A program made the translations under genes and the position numbers. Of a stretch of 34,396 bases of DNA, positions 27,659 through 34,320 are shown piece by piece. This DNA comes from JBAXGW01 sp037139195 (lineage in GTDB: Bacteria > Bacteroidota > Bacteroidia > Bacteroidales > JAHJDW01): positions 1 to 34,396 of the forward strand of contig JBAXGW010000048.1 of assembly GCA_037139195.1 (NCBI GenBank), in the 5' to 3' direction. The notes below the pieces were generated by a model. The model did no database searches. It was not told the DNA's origin and saw only the letters and a list, made by a program, of their open reading frames with translations. Within the stretch, counting starts at the first letter, position 1, and each line of letters starts with the position of its first letter.

Positions 27659-29152
27659 ATGTTTAAAGTAATCAAAATTTTCTTTCTGTTTTTTTTATTT
27701 ACAGTCAATAGTTTAATTGGTTTTACATCTGTTATTCAGGGTGACGGGAAGTCGTTTAAAGGCGAAATTGTTAAATTGAAAATATATTCAAATCCAATTT
27801 CTAGAGTTTTAGAAGAAATTTCTCGAGATACAATTGATGCTTCAGGTACATTTGAGCTTAAAGCCGACATTAAAGAAGTTACTTACGCCACCATCCTTAT
27901 TAAAAACATTTATTTTTCAATATATTTAGAACCTAATTCCACTTATAAAGTATTAATACCAAGCAAATCGGAGGTTCTTGATGGCGATCCAGAAGTTAGG
28001 CTCAAGGCTTTTTTGCCAATTGAATTATATGCAAATATCATAAATCAAGATTCTAATTCACTGAACTATAAAATTGCATCATTCAATGAATTTTATAACG
28101 ACTTTTTAATAAAAAACAAAAAGGACCTAATAAATACCAGAAACAAAAAATTAATTGAAAGCTTCAAAGCTATAATTGATAAAAATTATTCAAATGTAAA
28201 GTTTGAATATTTAAAAAACCTTATACAATATAGAATAGCTTCATTAGAAATGATGGAACAATTGCACAGTTCGAAAGGAGCAATCAATATATACTTTAAT
28301 AAAAAACCCATTTTATATAATAACGACGAGTATATTGAATTTTTTCATAACTTTTTCGAGAAATATCTTCTAAAGCTGAGTAAAGGAAAATCCAGAGATA
28401 CCATTATTTCGGCTATTAATAAAGAAAAAAGCTATGTGTCGTTAATTAAAATTATGGCTAACGATAGCACACTATTGATGAATGATACGCTCCGAGAGTT
28501 TGTTATGATTAAAGGCTTGCAAGAAATATACGGATATAGCGATTTCAAAAAAGAGGGCATAATCGAGATACTGATGTTCATTTCAAAAAACAGTAATGTT
28601 GAAATTCATAAAAAAATTGCCGCTTCTATCATTAAAGAATTAACCTATTTGCAACCCGGTTCAAAAGCGCCCGAATTTAAAGTTGTAGATTTAAATAATA
28701 ATACTAGAACCTTGTCGAGCTATAAAGGTAAAATGGTTTATATCAATTTTTTCGCTTGTTGGAATGTGAAATCTATTGAGGAATTAAAAGCAATTGATAC
28801 TATTCAGAAAAAATATGGCGACAAGGTTGAATTCGTTAATATATCTACCGACGATAGCCTAAACGAAATAAAAGATGCGATTAGTAATTATAAAATAAAG
28901 CAAAATATTTATCATTTTGGGATTGATAAAGATATTATTGACTTATACAATATAAAATCGATACCTAGCTCAGTATTAATTGATGAGTTTGGAAATATTA
29001 TTGCTTGTCCGGCATTAAAACCAAGTGAAAATATGTTAGGCTATTTAAATAAACTTTTCGATGCAAGGGATCTCGAAAATCTAAGGAAACTGGAAGAGTT
29101 GAAAAGTAAGAAGCTTAAGGACAAAGTGGATGATATAAATAATAATAGATAG
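27659..29152 (+). CDS. Exported TlpA/thioredoxin-fold protein without CxxC
   Basis: 497 residues. A signal peptide or lipid-less anchor (FKVIKIFFLFFLFTVNSLIG) is followed by an N-terminal beta domain like those preceding Bacteroidota TlpA proteins (about 25-105), a helical linker (about 110-335), and a thioredoxin-like domain (about 337-470) opening with GSKAPEFKVVDLNNN. The active-site WCxxC is replaced by W368-N369-V370-K371-S372; a single C367 lies just before the Trp. The cis-Pro loop is kept (KSIPSSVLIDEFGNI). It therefore cannot be an ordinary dithiol oxidoreductase; a binding or chaperone role, or single-cysteine chemistry, is possible. The C-terminal 30 residues are a charged coil. 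A 105-bp repeat lies upstream. Confidence 0.8.
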   Translation: MFKVIKIFFLFFLFTVNSLIGFTSVIQGDGKSFKGEIVKLKIYSNPISRVLEEISRDTIDASGTFELKADIKEVTYATILIKNIYFSIYLEPNSTYKVLIPSKSEVLDGDPEVRLKAFLPIELYANIINQDSNSLNYKIASFNEFYNDFLIKNKKDLINTRNKKLIESFKAIIDKNYSNVKFEYLKNLIQYRIASLEMMEQLHSSKGAINIYFNKKPILYNNDEYIEFFHNFFEKYLLKLSKGKSRDTIISAINKEKSYVSLIKIMANDSTLLMNDTLREFVMIKGLQEIYGYSDFKKEGIIEILMFISKNSNVEIHKKIAASIIKELTYLQPGSKAPEFKVVDLNNNTRTLSSYKGKMVYINFFACWNVKSIEELKAIDTIQKKYGDKVEFVNISTDDSLNEIKDAISNYKIKQNIYHFGIDKDIIDLYNIKSIPSSVLIDEFGNIIACPALKPSENMLGYLNKLFDARDLENLRKLEELKSKKLKDKVDDINNNR

Positions 29153-29205
29153 GCTGAGGTTTGAGATTAAGGTTTGAGGTTAAGGTTAGGGTTGAGGCTT
29201 TGAAT
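29153..29205. repeat. Degenerate GGTTTGAGGTTAAG repeat
   Basis: The 58-bp gap between convergent genes is almost wholly made of variants of GAGGTTTGAGATTAAGGTTT and GGTTAAGGTTAGGGTTGAGG, with a loose 6-7 bp period. It is strongly strand-biased (G/T on plus). No hairpin terminator was seen. Confidence 0.6.
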
Positions 29206-29210
29206 TGGGC

Positions 29211-29783
29211 TTAGTTTATCAGTTTAATCCAGTTTCCAATTATTTTGTATCCATAATTAGTCATTATCGATTCAGGGTGAAATTGAACTCCCATTATTGG
29301 AAAGGTTTTATGGCGAAGTGCCATTGTGTATTCGCCGTCGCTAGCTGTTTCTATTAGTGTATTGGGTAGGCTGTTGCAAGTAAATGCCCACGAATGGTAT
29401 CGTCCAACATCAATAGTGTTTGGTATTTCGGTGAAAAGGTAATTGTTTTCTAAAATGTCAATCTTTGTCATTACACCATGCTGAACCATAGCCATGTTTA
29501 CTAACTCAGCTCCAAAGTATTCGCCAATTGCTTGCATGCCAAGGCAAATTCCTAGTATTGGAATACTTGAATGATATTTATCAATTACATCCATCATTTT
29601 TCCTGCATCACGGGGCAAGCCAGGTCCGGGTGAAAATATAATCCCGTTGTAATCAACTAATTCATCTAACTCAAAGGCATTATTTCTTTTCACAGTTGCT
29701 TCAATATCATCAAATTGCTCAACTAAATGCAGCAAATTAAAAGTAAAGGAATCGTAATTATCTATGATTAGTATTTTTTTCAT
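29211..29783 (-). CDS. pabA: Glutamine amidotransferase, aminodeoxychorismate/anthranilate synthase component II
   Basis: 190 residues, a complete class I glutamine amidotransferase of the TrpG/PabA type. Start IDNYDSFTFNLLHLVEQ, the oxyanion loop SPGPGLPRDAG (about 51-61), nucleophile C80 (GICLGMQAIGEYFGA) and H169/E171 (QFHPES). It supplies ammonia to a chorismate-using partner for p-aminobenzoate (folate) or anthranilate (tryptophan). No trpE or pabB is in the window, so PabA and TrpG cannot be separated; being outside a trp cluster favours PabA or a dual role. Convergent with the TlpA-like gene. A 7/8 -7 box (minus TCGTTTTG, 29815-29808) lies upstream. Confidence 0.85.
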   Translation of the reverse strand: MKKILIIDNYDSFTFNLLHLVEQFDDIEATVKRNNAFELDELVDYNGIIFSPGPGLPRDAGKMMDVIDKYHSSIPILGICLGMQAIGEYFGAELVNMAMVQHGVMTKIDILENNYLFTEIPNTIDVGRYHSWAFTCNSLPNTLIETASDGEYTMALRHKTFPIMGVQFHPESIMTNYGYKIIGNWIKLIN

Positions 29784-29840
29784 TGCTCACACGTGAAATG
29801 ATTTTTGCAAAACGAGAATAAAAAGCCCTACAGATTGTCT

Positions 29841-29868
29841 TTTCAAGTTTCATATTTCAGGTTTCACG
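29841..29868. repeat. Short TTTCAGGTTTCA-type repeat
   Basis: TTTCAAGTTTCATATTTCAG and GTTTCACG are successive variants of a roughly 10-bp unit in the divergent pabA-ridA gap. The array may also supply the -33 part of the next promoter (TTTC, 29855-29858). Short, so chance cannot be excluded. Confidence 0.4.
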
Positions 29869-29877
29869 CTTTTTTTT

Positions 29878-29885
29878 TATCTTTG
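29878..29885 (+). promoter_or_regulatory. -7 box of the RidA-family gene
   Basis: TATCTTTG is a perfect TANNTTTG ending 24 nt before the ATG at 29910. The 4-mer 19 nt upstream is TTTC instead of TTTG. Confidence 0.55.
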
Positions 29886-29909
29886 TACAAATTTATAAAT
29901 TAATATACT

Positions 29910-30287
29910 ATGAAAAAAGTTATTTCTACAACTAATGCACCTAAAGCAATAGGTCCTTATAGCCAAGCAATTGAAGCAAACGGAATGGTTTTCGTATCGG
30001 GTCAAATACCAGTAAATCCTGAACTAGGAAAAGTAGTTGAGGGCGGAATTAAAGAACAAACCGAACAAGTAATGAAAAATATGGGAGCCATATTGAAAGA
30101 AGCTGGCTTAGATTATTCTAATGTTGTGAAATGTACTTGCTTGCTTAGCGATATGGACAACTTTGCTGCTATGAACGAAGTGTATGGTAGTTATTTTTCT
30201 GAAAATCCTCCAGCTAGAGCTGCTTATGCAGTAGTTAAACTTCCTTTGGGTGTGTTGGTTGAGATTGAAGCTATTGCAGTTAGATAA
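29910..30287 (+). CDS. ridA: RidA family enamine/imine deaminase
   Basis: 125 residues, single Rid (YjgF/YER057c/UK114) domain. APKAIGPYSQAIEANGMVFVSGQIP (about 10-34, the GPYSQA signature), TEQVMKNMGAILKEAG (about 51-66) and the C-terminal PPARAAYAVVKLPLGVLVEIE, which contains the Arg that binds the substrate carboxylate and the Glu of the active site, are all present. RidA hydrolyses reactive 2-aminoacrylate and related enamines released by PLP enzymes. Its own promoter (29878-29885) and the repeat-filled gap after it suggest a single-gene unit. Confidence 0.92.
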   Translation: MKKVISTTNAPKAIGPYSQAIEANGMVFVSGQIPVNPELGKVVEGGIKEQTEQVMKNMGAILKEAGLDYSNVVKCTCLLSDMDNFAAMNEVYGSYFSENPPARAAYAVVKLPLGVLVEIEAIAVR

Positions 30288-30288
30288 A

Positions 30289-30326
30289 AGGTTCACGGTT
30301 AAAGGTTCACGGTTCACGGTCAACGG
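30289..30326. repeat. GGTTCACGGT tandem repeat
   Basis: AGGTTCACGGTTAAAGGTTC and ACGGTTCACGGTCAACGG are overlapping copies of a 7-10 bp unit, starting 2 nt after the ridA stop. The same words appear in degenerate form at 5782-5873. Confidence 0.65.
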
Positions 30327-30400
30327 AGATTGCCCGTTTGCCTTGCACCGTTTGCAATTAACAATTTCAATAAATCAGCAAGGAATATATTCATGTTGGT

Positions 30401-30505
30401 ATTAATACTCTTCGACTTTAGTTTATCCTGAGCTTGACCAAGGGCCAGAGTGTTCGCAGACTGAGCGGAGTCGAAGTCTATCAAGAAAATTATCAAATAG
30501 CTTGC
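30401..30505 (+). repeat. 105-bp dispersed repeat, copy B
   Basis: Same block order as 27491-27595 but without the 24-bp TGGTTGCTGAGCGA insert; instead it has a longer left spacer with CCTGAGCTTGACCAAGGG, a REP-like word. CTTCGACT (30410-30417) and AGTCGAAG (30469-30476) are perfect inverted arms. It ends 18 bp before the next ATG, so it makes up most of that gene's leader or promoter region. The rest of the 235-bp gap holds the GGTTCACGGT repeat and nothing else seen. Confidence 0.65.
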
Positions 30506-30522
30506 TTTATTAGACTTATATT

Positions 30523-32685
30523 ATGAAACACAAATTACTTCTACTTCTACTTTTTGTTTTTTCTTTAAATATTTTTGCCGACGAGGGAATGTGGATTCCG
30601 TTGTTATTAAAGCAAAATGGAAATATAAACAAAATGCAGCAGCTTGGCTGTAAGCTGAGTGCCGAAGATATATACAGCGTTAATCAATCGAGTTTGAAAG
30701 ACGCTATAGTTCTATTTGGCAGAGGTTGCACGGGTGAGTTAATTTCCGACGAAGGCTTGCTGATTACAAATCACCATTGCGGATATGGAAATATTCAGAA
30801 ACACAGCACTGTAGAAAACGATTATTTAACCAATGGTTTTTGGGCAAAAACAAAAAGCGAAGAACTTGCAAACCCAGGATTACAGGTTTCTTTTTTAGTT
30901 CGAATGGAAGATGTTACCAGCAAAGTGCTTAATGGCGTTACCGACAAAATGCAAGAAGCAGAAAGAAATAAAATAATAGCTGATAATAGTTCTAAAATAG
31001 AAAAGGAAGCCAAAGGCGACACCTATTACGAAACCAAGGTTAAGCCTTTTTACTATGGCAATCAGTATTACCTTTTTGTAATGGAAGTTTTTAAAGATGT
31101 TAGATTTGTTGGCGCTCCGCCATCATCTATTGGTAAGTTTGGTGGCGATACCGATAATTGGATGTGGCCCCGTCATACAGGCGACTTTTCATTGTTCAGA
31201 ATTTATGCCAATAAAGATAATAAACCAGCCGAATACTCAGCAGATAATGTGCCTTATAAACCAAAAAAATCATTAGCAATAAACATTAAAGGAGTTGCTA
31301 AAGATGATTTTACAATGGTTTATGGTTTTCCTGGTTCAACAACCGAGTATTTAACATCGGATGCAGTTGATATTACTATGAATATCGAAAACCCAATAAA
31401 AATTGCTCTTCGTGATAAACGATTAGAGATCATGCGAATTGAAATGGACAAAAGCCCGAAAGTTAGAATTCAATACTCAAACAAATATGCAGGCATTGCA
31501 AATGGTTGGAAGAAGTGGATAGGGGAGAATCGCGGATTGAAAAGACTAGATGCAATTGAAAAAAAGAAAATGCTCGAATATCAGTTCATTGAATGGACAC
31601 TTGCTAACGACGAACGCAAAGCTAAATATGGAACTGTGCTTGCCGAGCTTGCCGACCTTTATAAAAAACTAGCACCACTTAGCAAAGAATACGAATACTT
31701 TGCCGAAGCAGGATGGGGAATTGAAGCAGTTAAGTATTCGTCGGCATTTCGTAATTTAATTGTTTTGAGCAATGATAAAACAACAACGGATGAAAACCTT
31801 AAAAAAGAATCAGAGCGTTTGAAAAATGGAGCTGCTTCTTATTTTAAAGATTATTATATAACTATTGATAAAGAAGTTTGCGTTGCAATGCTAACCACGT
31901 ATGCCGATGCCATGAAAACAAGCAATAAACCCGATATTTTTAATTATATAACAAAAAAATATAAAAACAACATTGTAAAATATGTTGATGATATTTATGC
32001 CAAGTCGATATTTGTAAATCAAGAAAAGCTAACCAAGTTTTTAGATAATTATTCAGCTAGTAAAAGCACAAAAATGGTAAACGACCCTATTTTTGTTTTA
32101 ATGAATAGCTTTGCTAATTATTATAATGCCAATATCAATAATCAGATGGCTGATATTGATAGCAAAATAGAGATACTAATGCGCAAATATATGCAAGGAT
32201 TGATGGAAATGGAACAAACAAAAATATTGTTTCCAGATGCCAATTCAACTTTAAGAGTAGCTTACGGTAAGGTGAGCGATTACTCGCCAGTAGATGCCGT
32301 ACATTACGATTATTACACAACGCTAGATGGAATTATAGAAAAAGAAAACCCCGATATTTACGATTATGCCATACCTCAGAAACTAAAAGACCTTTACAAA
32401 ACCAAAGACTATGGCATATATGCAAATTCGGATGGCAAAATGCGAGTATGTTTCTCAGCAGCCAATCACACAACAGGAGGAAACTCGGGTAGTCCGGTAC
32501 TTGATGCTTATGGAAATTTAATAGGAATTAATTTCGATAGAAACTGGGAAGGCACCATGAGCGATATTATGTACGACCCCAATCAGTGCCGAAATATTGT
32601 TTTAGATATACGCTATGCCTTATTTATAATAGATAAATTGGCAGGAGCAGAAAATTTAATTAAAGAAATGAAAATAATTCGTTAA
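30523..32685 (+). CDS. S46 family dipeptidyl-peptidase, DPP11-type
   Basis: 720 residues. Signal peptide (KLLLLLLFVFSLNIFA) and then an S46 chymotrypsin-fold exopeptidase with an inserted helical domain. Catalytic triad: H85 (TNHHCGYG), D221 (PRHTGDFS) and S655 (GGNSGSP). Arg673, 18 residues after the nucleophile (NFDRNWEG), is the residue known from Porphyromonas DPP11 to give preference for Asp/Glu at P1; DPP7 enzymes have Gly there. The prediction is periplasmic release of acidic dipeptides from peptides. There is no T9SS sorting domain, fitting a periplasmic enzyme. A 105-bp repeat occupies the upstream region. Confidence 0.93.
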   Translation: MKHKLLLLLLFVFSLNIFADEGMWIPLLLKQNGNINKMQQLGCKLSAEDIYSVNQSSLKDAIVLFGRGCTGELISDEGLLITNHHCGYGNIQKHSTVENDYLTNGFWAKTKSEELANPGLQVSFLVRMEDVTSKVLNGVTDKMQEAERNKIIADNSSKIEKEAKGDTYYETKVKPFYYGNQYYLFVMEVFKDVRFVGAPPSSIGKFGGDTDNWMWPRHTGDFSLFRIYANKDNKPAEYSADNVPYKPKKSLAINIKGVAKDDFTMVYGFPGSTTEYLTSDAVDITMNIENPIKIALRDKRLEIMRIEMDKSPKVRIQYSNKYAGIANGWKKWIGENRGLKRLDAIEKKKMLEYQFIEWTLANDERKAKYGTVLAELADLYKKLAPLSKEYEYFAEAGWGIEAVKYSSAFRNLIVLSNDKTTTDENLKKESERLKNGAASYFKDYYITIDKEVCVAMLTTYADAMKTSNKPDIFNYITKKYKNNIVKYVDDIYAKSIFVNQEKLTKFLDNYSASKSTKMVNDPIFVLMNSFANYYNANINNQMADIDSKIEILMRKYMQGLMEMEQTKILFPDANSTLRVAYGKVSDYSPVDAVHYDYYTTLDGIIEKENPDIYDYAIPQKLKDLYKTKDYGIYANSDGKMRVCFSAANHTTGGNSGSPVLDAYGNLIGINFDRNWEGTMSDIMYDPNQCRNIVLDIRYALFIIDKLAGAENLIKEMKIIR

Positions 32686-32738
32686 AACAGTTTTTACAAA
32701 TTACAATAGTTGAATTTATTGAGTCTTATTTTTTTTGT

Positions 32739-33035
32739 TATACAAAATACAGCGTAGCGTGGGTGGGCAGGAAAACTGCGGAGCATTCATGAACACCTAT
32801 GAAAACAATCAAATCTGTGAATAAATGTCAAGGCGATGTGCGAAGATGCTGGTATAGTCTGGCATGGAAGCGATGCCTGTGCGAAAAACGACTATCGCCG
32901 GGCTTTATGTTTTTCTTGATGGTTGCTGAGCGAGAGTCGAAGCATTCTTTGTTTCTTTTATTCACAATAGCAAATTGTTTTTTAGCGGTGTTCATGAGGG
33001 CTTTGCCGTTGATCAAGCAAAAGAAAGTAAAATAA
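32739..33035 (+). other. GC-richer structured intergenic block, possible repeat or ncRNA
   Basis: The region 32686-33221 has no convincing gene. Between 32750 and 33020 GC content rises, and inverted pairs appear: GGCGAT (32832-32837) with ATCGCC (32894-32899) enclosing GGCAT (32861-32865) with ATGCC (32873-32877). A REP-like word TGGTTGCTGAGCGAGAGTCG (32920-32939) sits further along, and GATCAAGCAAAAGAAAG (33010-33026) near the end. A 78-codon open frame (32799-33035) exists, but its Cys/Arg-rich then hydrophobic composition and overlap with the REP-like word make it unlikely to be a protein. From memory, blocks of this style recur in other Bacteroidota genomes. The stretch 33036-33221 is AT-rich with nothing recognisable. 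Confidence 0.45.
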
Positions 33036-33221
33036 AATCTAACACTTAATCAGGATTAAAACCTTGAAAAATCAATTAAAGATGTTAATACAAAAGTAGT
33101 AAATAAAAAAAATCACAATACTGTTAAAAAAACATAAATACGAGGCAACCTTTTTATAAAAACCATCGTCTTATAATAGAACAGTCACTTGTTTCATAGT
33201 ACACTTAAAAAGGTAGGGATT

Positions 33222-33250
33222 AAAAGGGAGAAGGGATTCTCCCTTTTTTA
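33222..33250 (+). terminator. Strong orphan rho-independent terminator
   Basis: AAAAGGGAGA (33222-33231), 6-nt loop, TCTCCCTTTT (33238-33247), then further T: a perfect 10-bp stem with a T-run. No gene ends within 500 bp upstream on this strand, so it either ends an unrecognised RNA from the preceding block or insulates the promoter at 33332. Confidence 0.75.
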
Positions 33251-33331
33251 ATTAGCAAAAATTGACAATACAGCACTTGAAGCCCACTATCACCTTTAAA
33301 TAATTGATATAATTAAAATTCTGATTAGCAA

Positions 33332-33362
33332 TTTGGTTTTTCAGCTTTTTTGTCTACTTTTG
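33332..33362 (+). promoter_or_regulatory. Consensus Bacteroidota promoter before the small membrane genes
   Basis: TTTG (33332-33335), exactly 19 nt, then TACTTTTG (33355-33362): a full match to TTTG-N19-TANNTTTG. The start codon at 33497 is about 135 nt downstream, and the inverted site at 33464 lies between them. Confidence 0.7.
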
Positions 33363-33463
33363 AAAAGTTTTAGATGTAAAGTTGAAAATTAATAATTTTA
33401 TCAATGCAAATTTTAATTCTAAAACTACTATAGAAATAACCGCCATTTGGTGGTTACACATTC

Positions 33464-33476
33464 GTTATGCATTAGC
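33464..33476 (+). repeat. Left inverted site GTTATGCATTAGC
   Basis: This is the reverse complement, at 12 of 13 positions, of GCCAATGCATAAC at 34137-34149. Just upstream AACCGCCATTTGGTGGTT (33438-33455) is a near-perfect hairpin. Together the pair encloses the two small membrane genes like the ends of a cassette; GTTATGC/GCATAAC resemble degenerate integron attC R boxes, an analogy not proven. Confidence 0.5.
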
Positions 33477-33496
33477 TAAAAAAATGAGGAACAACT

Positions 33497-33838
33497 ATGA
33501 CAAGATTAATAAAAAAATATACAATATTAATTGTGGCTTCGATTTTAATTGTACGACTTTTGACAGCAGTTATAATGACAATTTGGCCTGACTTATTAAC
33601 GACTAAAGTGTCTGACATAGAAACACATAAATTAGGAACAGCATATTTAGAAAGTGGAATAGAATATATGGTTAATGTTTTTTTTATTATTTTAATTTAC
33701 ATAGAAATGAAAAGCCTTAAGATATATTCATTCCCTATCCTGATTTTGACTTTCTTCTCAAACTTGCTTGGAATAATTTTCTTTTTCTTTATAATAGCTT
33801 ACAATAGTATAAATATTAATTCAATAGAAAATGACTGA
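33497..33838 (+). CDS. Small membrane protein A of a paralogous pair
   Basis: 113 residues, not recognised. Three hydrophobic helices: KYTILIVASILIVRLLTAVI (about 7-26), YMVNVFFIILIYIEMK (about 57-72) and FPILILTFFSNLLGIIFFFF (about 78-97). A purine-rich AGGA stands about 7 nt before the ATG. It overlaps the next gene by 8 nt, and the two proteins share the same order of features (basic N-terminus with KKY or NKY, helix, [IV][ED]Y motif, helix ending in a basic residue, last helix), which suggests an old tandem duplication and perhaps a heteromeric product. Driven by the 33332 promoter. Function unknown. Confidence 0.65.
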   Translation: MTRLIKKYTILIVASILIVRLLTAVIMTIWPDLLTTKVSDIETHKLGTAYLESGIEYMVNVFFIILIYIEMKSLKIYSFPILILTFFSNLLGIIFFFFIIAYNSININSIEND

Positions 33839-34148
33839 ATTTGTTAAAACAATAAATAAATATGTGATTCTATTAATAGTTTCTTCACTATTCGGAGTAC
33901 CTTGGCTTTACTTGCGTTTATTGATTTTTAAGGACATCAATCCAGATGCAATAGAGTCTTATATTCCGACTATTGTTGACTACTTTATTCGACTGGTGAC
34001 AGTAGTTTTATTAATAATTGATTTTAAAAAACACAATTTAAAAAACGTAGTTGTAACATGTGTTGGAGCTTTGTTTTTTCCATTACTTGGAATTGTGATA
34101 CTTGCGATAATGTTACTTGAAAAAGCAGGAAAAAAAGCCAATGCATAA
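33831..34148 (+). CDS. Small membrane protein B of a paralogous pair
   Basis: 105 residues, not recognised. Helices at about 10-29 (KYVILLIVSSLFGVPWLYLR), 48-63 (IVDYFIRLVTVVLLII) and 73-95 (VVVTCVGALFFPLLGIVILA), then a Lys-rich tail. It starts inside the 3' end of gene A with an 8-nt overlap, so translation is probably coupled. Its stop codon lies inside the right inverted site (AATGCATAAC), as is usual for genes in tightly packed mobile cassettes. Function unknown. Confidence 0.65.
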   Translation: MTEFVKTINKYVILLIVSSLFGVPWLYLRLLIFKDINPDAIESYIPTIVDYFIRLVTVVLLIIDFKKHNLKNVVVTCVGALFFPLLGIVILAIMLLEKAGKKANA

Positions 34149-34149
34149 C
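34137..34149 (-). repeat. Right inverted site GCCAATGCATAAC
   Basis: Partner of 33464-33476; 12 of 13 positions pair, including the 10-mer AATGCATAAC without mismatch. The following stretch (34150-34200, with AGTCGGGGCTTAGGTGGCAA) is GC-richer than the genes and might be the rest of a recombination or folding site. A 10-bp palindrome TCGCTAGCGA lies at 34240-34249. Confidence 0.45.
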
Positions 34150-34183
34150 AGCACCTTGCTATTCAGTCGGGGCTTAGGTGGCA

Positions 34184-34215
34184 ATTGATAAATTAGAATA
34201 TATTAATTACATTTG
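34184..34215 (+). promoter_or_regulatory. Promoter of the isochorismatase-like gene
   Basis: ATTG (34184-34187), 20 nt, then a perfect -7 box TACATTTG (34208-34215). The start codon at 34321 follows after about 105 nt, leaving a long leader that contains the TCGCTAGCGA palindrome. Confidence 0.6.
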
Positions 34216-34320
34216 TGACAGGTGGACAGCTAACCCCGCTCGCTAGCGAACAAGCAAAAGTCCGATGGACAATGAAATAGAAAATTGAATTAAAACATAA
34301 AAATAAAGGAAGAAAATCCC

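Noticed and set aside
32799..33035. 78-codon frame in the GC-rich block as a protein gene
   Set aside because: Odd composition, overlaps inverted repeats and a REP-like word, and an opposing frame of similar length covers the same bases. Treated as a structured or repeat region.
33382..33591. 69-codon frame before the small membrane genes
   Set aside because: It reads through the hairpin and the inverted site and overlaps the better-supported gene at 33497, which has an AGGA before its start and clear transmembrane helices.
33497..34148. Toxin-antitoxin pair
   Set aside because: Size and overlap fit, but both proteins are multi-helix membrane proteins resembling each other, and neither looks like an antitoxin.
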